From the NCBI GenBank assembly GCA_947494715.1, contig CANLWG010000011.1:124001-188000 (forward strand): 64,000 nt of DNA, written 5' to 3'. The notes below the pieces were generated by a model. It had not been told where the DNA came from, did no database searches, and saw nothing but the letters and a program-made list of their open reading frames with translations. Shown here one piece after another: positions 34,164 to 43,557 of the stretch (position 1 is the first letter of the stretch; the number at the start of each line of letters is the position of its first letter). Source of the stretch: an uncultured Flavobacteriaceae bacterium. Its GTDB lineage: Bacteria; Bacteroidota; Bacteroidia; Flavobacteriales; Flavobacteriaceae. The position numbers and the translations under genes were made by a program.

Positions 34164-34493
34164 TTATAGTTGCTCTTTTATCTTGGCAAGCTCCGCTTTT
34201 ATTCGCTCTAGTTTTTGGATAATTTCGAAATTATTCAGGGTCTTTTGTCTACTTTCACGCAGATGCGTCTTAGCACCTTCCAACGTAAATCCCCGTTCCT
34301 TGACTAGATGGTAGATCAAACGTAAGTTATTGATGTCCTGGGGAGTGAATTTTCGATTGCCTTTGGCATTTTTTTTGGGTTTGAGCGCATCGAATTCCTT
34401 TTCCCAAAAACGTATCAATGAGGTGTTTACCCCAAAAGCCCGGGCCACTTCGCCAATACCATAGTATCGTTTTTCAGGCAGTTCTACGTACAT
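34164..34493 (-). CDS. MerR family transcriptional regulator
   Basis: 109 residues: a winged helix-turn-helix of the MerR type ('YGIGEVARAFGVNTSLIRFWEKEF') with a short helical tail and no effector domain. The start overlaps the last base of the M23 peptidase gene upstream, and lemA follows 21 bp downstream, so it is probably co-transcribed with the peptidase gene. Target unknown. Bacteroidota commonly carry this small MerR beside an M23 peptidase. Confidence 0.9.
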   Translation of the reverse strand: MYVELPEKRYYGIGEVARAFGVNTSLIRFWEKEFDALKPKKNAKGNRKFTPQDINNLRLIYHLVKERGFTLEGAKTHLRESRQKTLNNFEIIQKLERIKAELAKIKEQL

Positions 34494-35470
34494 TAATCCA
34501 GGGATTGATTTTCTTGGTTGGCGTATTTGAGCATATTCTCGAATTCCTCCGCCGACAAACTTCCGTAGTAAAAGTTTATGGGGTTTATGCGTTCCTCATC
34601 CTTCCACACCTCATAATGTACATGAGGTGCTTCGGAGCGTCCTGTATTACCTACAAAGCCAATGATGTCTCCACGCTCAACCTTTTGTCCCCGTTTTACG
34701 TTGTATCTACTTAAATGGGCGTAGAGGGTCATATACCCGTATCCATGGTCTATGCGGATGTGTTTGCCAAAACCGGAAGATCTGTTGTCCGCCCGGGTCA
34801 CCTTTCCATCTCCAGTAGCATATACCGGTGTTCCTTTTGGTGCCGTAAAATCCATGCCCCTATGCATTTTTCTAGCTTTGGTAAAGGGGTCTGACCGCCA
34901 TCCAAAACCAGAAGCCATTCGGGTAAGGTCTTCGTTGTTGATCGGTTGGATAGCAGGAATCGATGCCAATAGTTTTTCCTTTTCTTTGGCCAATTTGGTA
35001 ATCTCATCCAAGGATTTGGATTGTATGGCCATTTGTTTTTTAATAATGTCCAAGCGCTTGGTAGTGGCGATGACCATTTCCGAATTATTGAATCCTTCTA
35101 GGGATTTGTATCGGTTTACCCCACCAAAACCTGCCCTTCTCTGTTCTTCGGGGATAGGGTTGGCCTCAAAGTACAGGCGGTAAATGTTATTGTCGCGATC
35201 CTCTATATTGGCCAATACTTCCTCTATCTGCTCCATTTTTTTATCCAAAAGTTCAAACTGGAGTTCGTAATTCTTAACCTCACGTTGTAAGGACAGCTCC
35301 CTCGGTGTATTTATCAAATTGGTGTTCAACAAAAAAACAAGGCATAACAAACCAAACAATAGCGACCCTAGGAAGAAAAACGCAATATTCCAATAACGCT
35401 TGGATTTTTTGGGTTCTATCTTCCGGTAGGACAAGGTGTCCGGATCGTAATAATACTTTACCTTAGACAT
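34493..35470 (-). CDS. M23 family metallopeptidase
   Basis: 325 residues. Membrane helix at ~26-48, a coiled-coil segment (~60-190), then the LytM/peptidase M23 domain with '[20 protein letters not shown]' and the 'HVHYEVW' Zn-ligand motif. It probably cuts peptidoglycan cross-links in the periplasm or activates amidases; both Zn-binding motifs look intact, so a catalytic role is expected. Divergent from alaS. Confidence 0.93.
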   Translation of the reverse strand: MSKVKYYYDPDTLSYRKIEPKKSKRYWNIAFFFLGSLLFGLLCLVFLLNTNLINTPRELSLQREVKNYELQFELLDKKMEQIEEVLANIEDRDNNIYRLYFEANPIPEEQRRAGFGGVNRYKSLEGFNNSEMVIATTKRLDIIKKQMAIQSKSLDEITKLAKEKEKLLASIPAIQPINNEDLTRMASGFGWRSDPFTKARKMHRGMDFTAPKGTPVYATGDGKVTRADNRSSGFGKHIRIDHGYGYMTLYAHLSRYNVKRGQKVERGDIIGFVGNTGRSEAPHVHYEVWKDEERINPINFYYGSLSAEEFENMLKYANQENQSLD

Positions 35471-35573
35471 AAATGGATTTTATCCTATTTTTGTGCTTTC
35501 CTTTAACAGAACAAACAAATATAAAAATTGTTTTGTACAAACCGTTAAAATTTGTAAAACCTTACCATTTTCA

Positions 35574-38213
35574 ATGACTTCCAAAGAAATCAGGAATCAA
35601 TTTTTAAATTTTTTCAAGGGAAAAGAGCACACAATTGTACCCTCCGCCCCCATGGTCGTCAAGGATGATCCTACCCTAATGTTTACCAACGCGGGAATGA
35701 ATCAATTCAAGGAGTTTTTCTTGGGAAACCGGAAGGCGGAAAATGTTAGAGTGGCGGATTCCCAAAAGTGTCTTCGGGTGAGTGGCAAGCACAATGATCT
35801 TGAGGAGGTAGGTAAGGATACCTATCATCATACCATGTTCGAGATGTTGGGGAATTGGAGTTTCGGAGATGCAGTTGGCTCCGGCGCAGGCGGATACTTC
35901 AAAAAAGAAGCCATACAATGGTCATGGGAATTACTGACCGATGTTCTTAAAATAGATAAGGCCAATCTTTATGTTACTGTCTTTGAAGGGAGCAAGGATG
36001 CCGATAACCTGGGAATGGATAATGAAGCCTATGCCCATTGGAAGACTATTGTTCCCGAGGATCGCATCATTATGGGCGATAAAAAGGATAACTTTTGGGA
36101 AATGGGCGATCAAGGCCCCTGTGGCCCTTGTTCCGAAATACATGTGGATATTCGCTCCACTGAGGAAAAGGCAAAAGTTTCCGGGGCATCCTTGGTTAAT
36201 AAAGACCACCCTCAAGTAGTGGAGATTTGGAACCTGGTCTTTATGCAATACAATCGCAAAGCCAACGGAACTCTGGAGCCCCTGCCTGCCAAACATGTAG
36301 ATACCGGAATGGGTTTTGAACGTTTGTGTATGGTGTTGCAGGGTGTGAAGTCCAATTATGATACCGATATTTTTTCTCCGATTATTCGAGAAATAGAAAC
36401 GATAACCAATACAAAATATGGACGGAACGAAGATATCGATGTAGCCATCAGAGTGGTTGCCGATCATATTCGTGCTGTAGCCTTTTCCATTGCGGATGGA
36501 CAGCTACCCAGCAATACGGGTGCAGGCTATGTTATTCGAAGAATATTGCGAAGGGCCATACGCTATGGATTTACCTTTTTGGAAATAAAGGAACCTTTTA
36601 TGTTCCGTTTGGTAAAAGTATTGGTCAGTGTTATGGGCGAGGCCTTTCCGGAATTGAAACAACAATGGCACTTGATCGAGAATGTAGTAAGGGAAGAAGA
36701 GCATTCTTTCTTAAATACCCTGGAACAAGGCCTGGTGCTTTTGGAAAGCGTTATCCAAGCTGCCAAAAACAAAACGGTTAATGGTCACAAAGCTTTTGAA
36801 CTGTACGATACCTATGGTTTTCCAATAGACCTTACGGCATTGATTCTTCAGGAAAAGGGGTATTCTCTGGATGAAAAGGGGTTCGAGGAAGCGATGCAGG
36901 AGCAAAAAAGTCGTTCTAAATCGGCCTCTAAGATTTCCAAGGGTGATTGGGAAATTTTATCCAGTGATGTAGAACAGGAATTTGTGGGTTACGATATTTT
37001 GGAAGCCGATGTAAAATTAACCAAGTATAGAAAAGTCTCCTCCAAAAAGGATGGGGAACATTATCAATTGGTATTCAATATAACCCCATTTTACCCTGAG
37101 GGAGGCGGACAAGTAGGGGATAAAGGTTATTTGGAAGTCCCGAATGGGGATGTGGTGTATATTGTGGACACCAAAAAGGAGAACAATGAAATTGTACATT
37201 TTGCCAAGAGCTTGCCCCGACATCCCGAAGCCACATTTAGAGCGGTTGTTGATAAGAAGCAAAGGCAGCGGACAGCTGCAAATCATACTGCAACACATTT
37301 ATTGCATCAGGCGCTAAGGGAAATATTAGGCCCTCATGTAGAACAAAAGGGCTCGGCCGTACATTCTAAATACCTCCGGTTCGATTTTTCGCATTTTGCA
37401 AAATTGACCAATGAGGAAATAAAGTCGGTTGAAGATTTTGTACGTGCTCGGATAGATGGACAATTGCCATTGCAGGAAAACAGAAATGTACCTGTGGCAC
37501 AAGCACTGGACGAAGGCGCTATGGCATTGTTCGGCGAAAAATATGGTGATATGGTCCGCACAATTCGTTTTGGGCAGTCCATAGAACTATGTGGTGGTAC
37601 CCATGTACAGAATACTGGTGATGTCTGGCATTTTAAAATTGTTTCCGAGAGTGCCATAGCCGCTGGAATTCGGCGCATAGAAGCCATAACTTCAGATGCT
37701 GTCAAGGACTTTTACGCCAAAAGCGAAAGTGTACTTACCGAACTCAAAGGTCTCCTCAACAATCCTCAAGATCCTGTTAAGGCACTGGAATCCCTTCAAA
37801 GTGAAAATAACAGATTAAAAAAGGATGTTGAACAGTTGTTGAAGGACAAGACCAAAAACCTTAAGGGGGAGCTGTTAAATGAATTGGAGGAAGTAAACGG
37901 AATTCAATTTCTAGCTAAAAAGTTGGATTTGGATGCCGCCAGTATCAAAGACCTATCATTTGAGATGGGAAACAGCCGGACCGATTTGTTCTTACTTTTT
38001 GGGACGGAACAGAGTGGAAAGGCCTTGCTCTCTTGCTATATATCCAAGGAATTGGTAGCAGAAAGAGAAATGAACGCGGGGACAATTGTTCGTGAACTTG
38101 GAAAATTTATTCAAGGTGGGGGAGGCGGACAACCTTTTTTTGCCACAGCAGGGGGGAAGAATCCAGAAGGAATACATCAAGCCTTACAGCAGGCCAGAAA
38201 ATATGTAGTGTAA
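35574..38213 (+). CDS. alaS: Alanyl-tRNA synthetase
   Basis: 879 residues from the ATG at 35574 ([14 protein letters not shown]), which matches the conserved N-terminus; an in-frame ATG at 35493 adds 27 residues unlike the family and overlaps a TATTTTTG -7-like box (35486-35493). Catalytic domain with '[15 protein letters not shown]', editing domain with '[13 protein letters not shown]' (HxxxH) and '[10 protein letters not shown]', and a C-terminal C-Ala domain ending '[14 protein letters not shown]'. Complete and ordinary. Confidence 0.97.
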   Translation: MTSKEIRNQFLNFFKGKEHTIVPSAPMVVKDDPTLMFTNAGMNQFKEFFLGNRKAENVRVADSQKCLRVSGKHNDLEEVGKDTYHHTMFEMLGNWSFGDAVGSGAGGYFKKEAIQWSWELLTDVLKIDKANLYVTVFEGSKDADNLGMDNEAYAHWKTIVPEDRIIMGDKKDNFWEMGDQGPCGPCSEIHVDIRSTEEKAKVSGASLVNKDHPQVVEIWNLVFMQYNRKANGTLEPLPAKHVDTGMGFERLCMVLQGVKSNYDTDIFSPIIREIETITNTKYGRNEDIDVAIRVVADHIRAVAFSIADGQLPSNTGAGYVIRRILRRAIRYGFTFLEIKEPFMFRLVKVLVSVMGEAFPELKQQWHLIENVVREEEHSFLNTLEQGLVLLESVIQAAKNKTVNGHKAFELYDTYGFPIDLTALILQEKGYSLDEKGFEEAMQEQKSRSKSASKISKGDWEILSSDVEQEFVGYDILEADVKLTKYRKVSSKKDGEHYQLVFNITPFYPEGGGQVGDKGYLEVPNGDVVYIVDTKKENNEIVHFAKSLPRHPEATFRAVVDKKQRQRTAANHTATHLLHQALREILGPHVEQKGSAVHSKYLRFDFSHFAKLTNEEIKSVEDFVRARIDGQLPLQENRNVPVAQALDEGAMALFGEKYGDMVRTIRFGQSIELCGGTHVQNTGDVWHFKIVSESAIAAGIRRIEAITSDAVKDFYAKSESVLTELKGLLNNPQDPVKALESLQSENNRLKKDVEQLLKDKTKNLKGELLNELEEVNGIQFLAKKLDLDAASIKDLSFEMGNSRTDLFLLFGTEQSGKALLSCYISKELVAEREMNAGTIVRELGKFIQGGGGGQPFFATAGGKNPEGIHQALQQARKYVV

Positions 38214-38214
38214 A

Positions 38215-38874
38215 ATGAAACGCCTAAGACTCCGTAATCTCAATTGGAAATACATTGTGGGGGAGGTTCTATTGATATTTGTTGGGATTAATCTTGCCAT
38301 TTGGTTCAACGATTGGAACGCTTCCAAAAAAATTGATCAAAACAAGAAAATTGCTATTGAAAAAATTCAAATTGAAATCAAGAACAATTTGGAGGAACTT
38401 CTTAAGACAAGAGAAAATAACCAAAGGATTACCGGAGCCATTGAAACTTATAAAGGCTTTGACCCAGGTGCCACAGAGGGCGTAATAGCCACTACCGGAC
38501 AAATGAAAAAATTCCGAAAACAGTATCCCGGATTTTTCCACGCAACGGATTCCACTCAATTGAAGGATGAATTTTTTAATTATGAAGGAGATATCTTTAT
38601 TAATCTTGAGCTTGCGGAACTTTCCAAAATAGCATGGGAAACCTCCAAAACAACTGGAATTGTAAACGAATTTGGCTATGACTGCCTCTATGAACTGCAA
38701 GGCATTTACAATCTGCAGAGTTTGGTAACCAATGAAATGAGTAAGGCGGGAAACGCACTACAGAATCAGGAAATAGAACTTTTACTTAGGGTTTTGGAGT
38801 TTATAAATCAAATGGACTCAAACTTAGAGGAAGATTATAAATCTGTTTTGGAACATATCATGGACTGTACATAA
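38215..38874 (+). CDS. DUF6090 family protein
   Basis: 219 residues. The N-terminus has the typical 'NWKYIVGEVLLIFVGINLAIWFNDWNASKK' pattern: a single membrane helix followed by a conserved W-N-D-W motif, then a helical coiled-coil-rich part. DUF6090 proteins are frequent in Flavobacteriia and uncharacterised. It starts 1 bp after the alaS stop, perhaps only by read-through. Confidence 0.85.
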   Translation: MKRLRLRNLNWKYIVGEVLLIFVGINLAIWFNDWNASKKIDQNKKIAIEKIQIEIKNNLEELLKTRENNQRITGAIETYKGFDPGATEGVIATTGQMKKFRKQYPGFFHATDSTQLKDEFFNYEGDIFINLELAELSKIAWETSKTTGIVNEFGYDCLYELQGIYNLQSLVTNEMSKAGNALQNQEIELLLRVLEFINQMDSNLEEDYKSVLEHIMDCT

Positions 38875-38880
38875 AACCGA

Positions 38881-38909
38881 ATAGGCCAAGTTATAATTGG
38901 TTGGCCTAT
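38881..38909 (-). terminator. Convergent hairpin, probable terminator
   Basis: A perfect 9-bp stem (ATAGGCCAA / TTGGCCTAT) lies between two converging genes. On the minus strand a short U-rich stretch follows after four bases. Weak as a Rho-independent terminator but well placed. Confidence 0.4.
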
Positions 38910-38911
38910 GT

Positions 38912-39739
38912 TCATTCCCAAACGGAAGTTTTTACCCACTCAATGGCGTCTTCTACATAGGGAGTATAATCACAGGCCCTATTATGGTCGAGTCCAACTG
39001 CCTTTACAAACTCTATCTCACTACCGGAATTTCTGGATCGTTCCACCAATGCTTCGGTATTGGAGAAAGGAAAAATCACATCCAACTCTCCGTGTATCAC
39101 ATATAAGGGTATTTCAGTTTTTATAGCTATTCCATTATCGTTGGATATTAGACCATAAGCCTGTGCTACTGGGATAGCTGCCGAAAATAATTCTGGATGT
39201 GCATCGGCAAAAAACCAACTTCCGAAACCGCCATCACTATAACCAAATACTACGACTCTTTTTGGATCTACATTTAAATGTTCTATGGCAAACTTTACCA
39301 AGTTAACCACTTGTGCTTCATTAAAGGGTTCAAACCATAACATGCCCTGTGCGTTTGGGCCTAAAACATATGCTTCTGTATCCGTACTTTCCAAAGCAGG
39401 TTTAAGTACACAACTTCCCCTTTTATGGACATCGGGTCTAAGTGTGAGCGCACCGCCGTGCAAGTCTACAAAAAGGGGAACTAATTCATTGTCCGTTATT
39501 TCAGGAACAGTTAATCTGAACGCCCATTTTTTATTGAACAGAACGGTCAACTCTAAATCGTTCACACCCGTATTTAAGGGAAGTTCTGAAAAAGCTTTAT
39601 TGGCTTCTTCAATATCTAGTTGTGGCGTATTACCTATTACCAAATCCGGTTCTTCTGTTTCTAAAAAACTATCACTACACCCTATACCGCACAAAATTGC
39701 CGCAAAAAATGATAGAACAATCTTTGTTTTAAATCCCAT
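38912..39739 (-). CDS. Alpha/beta hydrolase lipoprotein (PHB-depolymerase-like esterase)
   Basis: 275 residues from the ATG at 39739, which begins a lipoprotein signal with lipobox ILCGIGC; the in-frame ATG at 39877 would add 46 residues with no secretion logic. Nucleophile elbow 'GYSDGGFGSW', 'YVIHGELDVIFPFSNTEALV' with the acid, and a C-terminal 'GLDHNRACDY' histidine. The fold matches secreted poly(3-hydroxybutyrate) depolymerase/feruloyl-esterase-like enzymes. Substrate unknown. Confidence 0.85.
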   Translation of the reverse strand: MGFKTKIVLSFFAAILCGIGCSDSFLETEEPDLVIGNTPQLDIEEANKAFSELPLNTGVNDLELTVLFNKKWAFRLTVPEITDNELVPLFVDLHGGALTLRPDVHKRGSCVLKPALESTDTEAYVLGPNAQGMLWFEPFNEAQVVNLVKFAIEHLNVDPKRVVVFGYSDGGFGSWFFADAHPELFSAAIPVAQAYGLISNDNGIAIKTEIPLYVIHGELDVIFPFSNTEALVERSRNSGSEIEFVKAVGLDHNRACDYTPYVEDAIEWVKTSVWE

Positions 39740-39973
39740 AATTTGTAAAATATTGAAAATCAGTAGATAAAAATACGGTTTTTCTTTTATGAATCGCCAA
39801 GACATTAATAAATGTATTGAGCCTTTAAAGTTAAAGCTAGGAGCCCTGGTTTTGTATATCCCATTTTTATGGTTCAATGCAGTTTTGGCATCAATTTAAA
39901 AGAGTAATGATTTAACGGTTTCCATAAAAATGAAGATTAAGTTTGTATTTTGTGTCCAACCGTTTTTATATCG

Positions 39974-40930
39974 ATGAAGCTACAGACCCAAATTCCTTTA
40001 GATCCGGCCGATAATCAAATTGATTATCAAAGCCGATTACTGCTTATAGGGTCATGTTTTGTTAAGAATATAGGCAAAAAGCTGGACTATTTTAAGTTCC
40101 AAAATCTTCAAAATCCTTTTGGTATTCTGTTTCATCCGAAAGCTATTGAAAACTTGATTTCAAGAGCTATAGATCAAAAGGTTTTCACTGAAAGGGATAT
40201 TTTTCTTCACAACGAAGGTTGGCATTGTTTTGATGCACATTCCAATTTAAGTAATGCATCAAAAGAAAAGCTAGTTCAAAAGTTAAACTACGGTCTGGAG
40301 TATACGAACAGGCAAATAGGTAAATCCACACATATCATCTTGACCTTAGGCACGGCTTGGGTCTATCGCTATAAGAGGACCGATGCCCTTGTGGCCAACT
40401 GTCATAAGATTCCGCAAAAGGAATTTGATAAAGAGCTCCTTTCCATTGAAGTTATTGTAAAGAGCCTGGAGCAGGTTATAAATCGGATTCAATTGGTCAA
40501 TAAAAAAGCCCGAATTATTTTGACCATTTCCCCGGTTCGTCATCTTAAAGATGGATTCATTCAAAACCAACGGAGCAAAGCCCATTTGGTAACCGCTGTT
40601 CACCAATTGCTTGAAACTTCACCTTTGGGGGCTATTGGTCTTTATTTCCCGTCATACGAACTTATGATGGACGAATTACGCGACTACCGCTTCTATGAAG
40701 CGGACATGATTCACCCTAATCCATTGGCCATTGATTATATTTGGGAAAAATTCAAGGAAACCTGGATTTCTGAACAAACCTATTCTACAATGGAAAAAGT
40801 GGAAGCGATTCAAAAGGGGTTGATGCACCGACCTTTTCATCCTGATTCGGAATCACATCAAAAATTCAAGAAATCGCTACAGGAGAAAATTACGTATCTT
40901 CAAAAAGGATATCCGTTTATGGAGTTTTAA
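39974..40930 (+). CDS. GSCFA domain protein
   Basis: 318 residues from the ATG at 39974 (MKLQTQIPL), where the family starts; the ATG at 39950 is less likely. Early 'LLLIGSCFVKNIGKKL' carries the GSCFA motif, with 'HIILTLGTAWVYRY' and a late 'DMIHPNPLAIDYIWEKF', an SGNH-hydrolase-like arrangement (Ser early, Asp-x-x-His late). Found widely in Bacteroidota; no established substrate. Confidence 0.88.
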   Translation: MKLQTQIPLDPADNQIDYQSRLLLIGSCFVKNIGKKLDYFKFQNLQNPFGILFHPKAIENLISRAIDQKVFTERDIFLHNEGWHCFDAHSNLSNASKEKLVQKLNYGLEYTNRQIGKSTHIILTLGTAWVYRYKRTDALVANCHKIPQKEFDKELLSIEVIVKSLEQVINRIQLVNKKARIILTISPVRHLKDGFIQNQRSKAHLVTAVHQLLETSPLGAIGLYFPSYELMMDELRDYRFYEADMIHPNPLAIDYIWEKFKETWISEQTYSTMEKVEAIQKGLMHRPFHPDSESHQKFKKSLQEKITYLQKGYPFMEF

Positions 40931-40937
40931 ACTTCAT

Positions 40938-41573
40938 ATGGGGTCAACGCGTTGGATGATGAAAAAAATAGTAATCGGAGTAATTATCACATTGGCGGTT
41001 GTCCTTATCTTCCGATCCTGTTCCGAGGAGAGAAGGGAAAAATCCATTCTTCAGGAAAATTCCATGCTCATACAGCAGCAGATCGATAATGTCTCCAAGC
41101 TTATCGTAACCGAAGGACATTTTGCCGAAGTCTATACCTATAAGGGTTCCCAAGAACTGTTCGGTTCCTTGATTACGGCGGATAAAAAGGCATTAGTTGT
41201 AGTAAATGCCGAGGTTACCGTAGCCTATGATTTGTCCAAGATCGATTTTGAAATGGATAGGGATAGCAAGACCCTCCACATTAAAGCGATTCCCGAACCG
41301 GAAATAAAAATCAATCCTGATTTTGAGTATTATGATGTTACGGCAGATTACTTCAATCAATTTAATGCGTCGGATTATAATACCATTAAAATGAATGTGA
41401 ATAGTGCCTTATTAAAAAAGATAGAAGCTTCACCCCTGAAAACCAATGCCCGAAACCGATTGATCAGTGAACTTCAAAAATTCTATATCTTGACTAATTC
41501 CATGGGCTGGTCATTGGCCTATGAAAATAGAATAATTGATCAAGACCTGCCACAGTTATTACTCAAGGATTGA
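40938..41573 (+). CDS. DUF4230 domain protein
   Basis: 211 residues. A single membrane helix near the N-terminus followed by a soluble domain of the DUF4230 type ('ELFGSLITADKKALVVVNAEVTVAYDLSKIDFEMD'). The true start may be one of the ATGs at 40956 or 40959 (MMKKIVIGV). It starts 8 bp after the GSCFA gene and is probably co-transcribed. Function unknown. Confidence 0.85.
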   Translation: MGSTRWMMKKIVIGVIITLAVVLIFRSCSEERREKSILQENSMLIQQQIDNVSKLIVTEGHFAEVYTYKGSQELFGSLITADKKALVVVNAEVTVAYDLSKIDFEMDRDSKTLHIKAIPEPEIKINPDFEYYDVTADYFNQFNASDYNTIKMNVNSALLKKIEASPLKTNARNRLISELQKFYILTNSMGWSLAYENRIIDQDLPQLLLKD

Positions 41574-41642
41574 TGTTAAAGTTTCCTGAAACTAGGGTAA
41601 GGTATACGGGTTTGTTTCTAAATTGGAAGTAAATCAAAAATC

Positions 41643-42287
41643 ATGGAAAACATGGAGCCATTAAATGATAGACGGAGTTTTTTAAGGGCATCCACACTGT
41701 TGGGTGCGGGCCTATTTATTCCTAAAGTGAATTTTGCCTCAAGCGGTACGTTTTCCGTGAATGACAATATCCATGAGTTTGGAAAAAGGGAAGGCTATGC
41801 CGATCAAATTAGCATCTTGATATCCATGATGGACTGGATGCGATTTACGGTTATAAGAGATGCGAAGGGTATTTCACAAAAGGAGCTGGATTTTTTACTG
41901 GATGAAAATTCAAACACTATTGGGGCCATGTTAATGCACTTGGCTGCCACGGAACGCTATTATCAAATCGATACGTTTACAGGAATTCCCAAAAACAAAC
42001 TTGGTTTTGGTGTAGAAGAGGATATTTGGAGCTCGGCAAGTAATCTAGGTGATGCCGGGCGCAAAATATTAAAAGGTAAGCCACTATCTTTTTATTTGGA
42101 TAAATTGAACGAAGTCCGCGAATTCTCGAAAACGGAATTAAAAAACAGGGACGATAGTTGGTTGATGGAATCCACGGAATTCTTTGGCAACCAACCTACC
42201 AACAACTATTGTAAATGGTTCCATGTGGTGGAGCATGAATCCAACCATAACGGGCAGATACGATATATCAAAAGCAGAGTGGCCTAA
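41643..42287 (+). CDS. DinB-like protein with Tat-type signal
   Basis: 214 residues. N-terminal 'NDRRSFLRAS' twin-arginine motif and hydrophobic stretch suggest Tat export. The body is a DinB/DUF664-type helical bundle with histidines in 'MLMHLAATERYYQ' and 'WFHVVEHESNHNGQIRYIK', fitting the family's three-His metal site. Exported DinB proteins have no settled function. It ends in a 4-bp overlap with the convergent CE15 esterase gene. Confidence 0.84.
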   Translation: MENMEPLNDRRSFLRASTLLGAGLFIPKVNFASSGTFSVNDNIHEFGKREGYADQISILISMMDWMRFTVIRDAKGISQKELDFLLDENSNTIGAMLMHLAATERYYQIDTFTGIPKNKLGFGVEEDIWSSASNLGDAGRKILKGKPLSFYLDKLNEVREFSKTELKNRDDSWLMESTEFFGNQPTNNYCKWFHVVEHESNHNGQIRYIKSRVA

Positions 42288-43555
42288 TTTTCTATAAACT
42301 TCTGGGCCCAAATAAGGTACTGTTCCCAATCGTAGTCGGTTACGTCATGTACACCCGTTCTAATGTGATAGGCCACCGTATTTTGAATAGGTTGGTTAAC
42401 CTTAGGCATCCTTTTTGAAGTGATTCCCTCTTTACCGAACAAGCCATAAACCGGAAAAGTATAATGGGCCGAAAGAAATTCACCCCTGGGATCCGCCCAT
42501 TGGTCTTCCTCCGCACTTGCTACATATAGGGGTCTAGGTGCAATGAGTGCCAACAATTGGTGTTGGTCTATGGGCAAAGCTTCTTCGTTTTCATTGTATT
42601 TCTCAAAATTATCACAAAACCAGTGCGGAAAACTTGCATTGATGCGACCAACAGTTTCGCCAAATTTCCGTTTGGATAATGCGGCCCCGCCACAGCCCGA
42701 GTTATTGCTGATGACCCCGGCAAAACGTTGGTCCATAACTCCTGCCCATAAGGCAGCCTTTCCCAATCGTGAATGTCCGAAGGCTATAACTTTTGAAGCG
42801 TCTACTTGATTATCCTTTTCCAGAAAATCCAAGGCTCGACTCAATCCAAAGGCCCAAGCAGCTATGCTTCCCCATTCATCGGCTTTAGGCTGTTTTTGCC
42901 CTTCTTTATAAAATAAGGCATGCAGGCCATCTGAAAAATCGTTTTTATCCGGATCCACTTCACCGTAGTAAATAACCGCTAGCCCAAATCCTTTATCCAG
43001 AATTTTATCAATGGCCCAGCGATTGGTACGCACTCCTCTGGATGTTTCTGTCGCTTGGTTTCCTGTAATGCCCAATTCTTCATTGTTCTTGGTCCAAGCT
43101 TGGGAAACAAGCACTTTGGGATCGCGGGTAATGGTGTGGTTGCCAAAGAAATTATAACCTAAAAATAAAGGTGCTTTGTCCTTATTTTTTGGCAGGTATA
43201 GAAGAATATTGTAGTTGAGTGAACGACTGCCTTTTTGCAGGGTAACTTCAATTTGCTTGCGATACGCTTTACCATTAAGGGCATCTTCGTTTTGTTCAAC
43301 AGTTTTAAACGAAACGTTGTCCAATGTCCCCGGTACTTTTCCGTAAACGTTTTCTTCAAAGAAATTAAAAAGTTCAGGTCGCCGTTTTGTATTCCACTCT
43401 TCACCATTGCTGACCGTCTCTCCCGAAAAAGTGGTCATCAAATCCGGGATTGGGAATACGGGTACCTTAGTTTCATCATAATTAGGTTCAAATTGTGCGG
43501 ATGAGAAATGTGTCATGAAGAGAAGGGTAATGGCATAGTTTATTATTTTTTTCAT
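42284..43555 (-). CDS. CE15-family glucuronoyl esterase
   Basis: 423 residues with a Sec signal (~1-20, ending SSAQ). The alpha/beta hydrolase domain has the CE15 hallmark nucleophile motif 'GHSRLGKAALWAG', 'NNSGCGGAALSKRKFGE', 'IAPRPLYVASAEEDQWADP' and a late catalytic His in 'GVHDVTDYDW'. CE15 enzymes cleave ester bonds between glucuronoyl groups of hemicellulose and lignin alcohols, and some marine members act on other uronate esters. It has no PUL partners here. Secreted or periplasmic. Its ATG lies 2 bp after the stop of phhA upstream on the same strand. Confidence 0.88.
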   Translation of the reverse strand: MKKIINYAITLLFMTHFSSAQFEPNYDETKVPVFPIPDLMTTFSGETVSNGEEWNTKRRPELFNFFEENVYGKVPGTLDNVSFKTVEQNEDALNGKAYRKQIEVTLQKGSRSLNYNILLYLPKNKDKAPLFLGYNFFGNHTITRDPKVLVSQAWTKNNEELGITGNQATETSRGVRTNRWAIDKILDKGFGLAVIYYGEVDPDKNDFSDGLHALFYKEGQKQPKADEWGSIAAWAFGLSRALDFLEKDNQVDASKVIAFGHSRLGKAALWAGVMDQRFAGVISNNSGCGGAALSKRKFGETVGRINASFPHWFCDNFEKYNENEEALPIDQHQLLALIAPRPLYVASAEEDQWADPRGEFLSAHYTFPVYGLFGKEGITSKRMPKVNQPIQNTVAYHIRTGVHDVTDYDWEQYLIWAQKFIEN

Positions 43556-43557
43556 AA

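Noticed and set aside
35493-35573. An N-terminal extension of alaS from the ATG at 35493
   Set aside because: The 27 extra residues are unlike the family and overlap a probable promoter box; the ATG at 35574 gives the conserved N-terminus.
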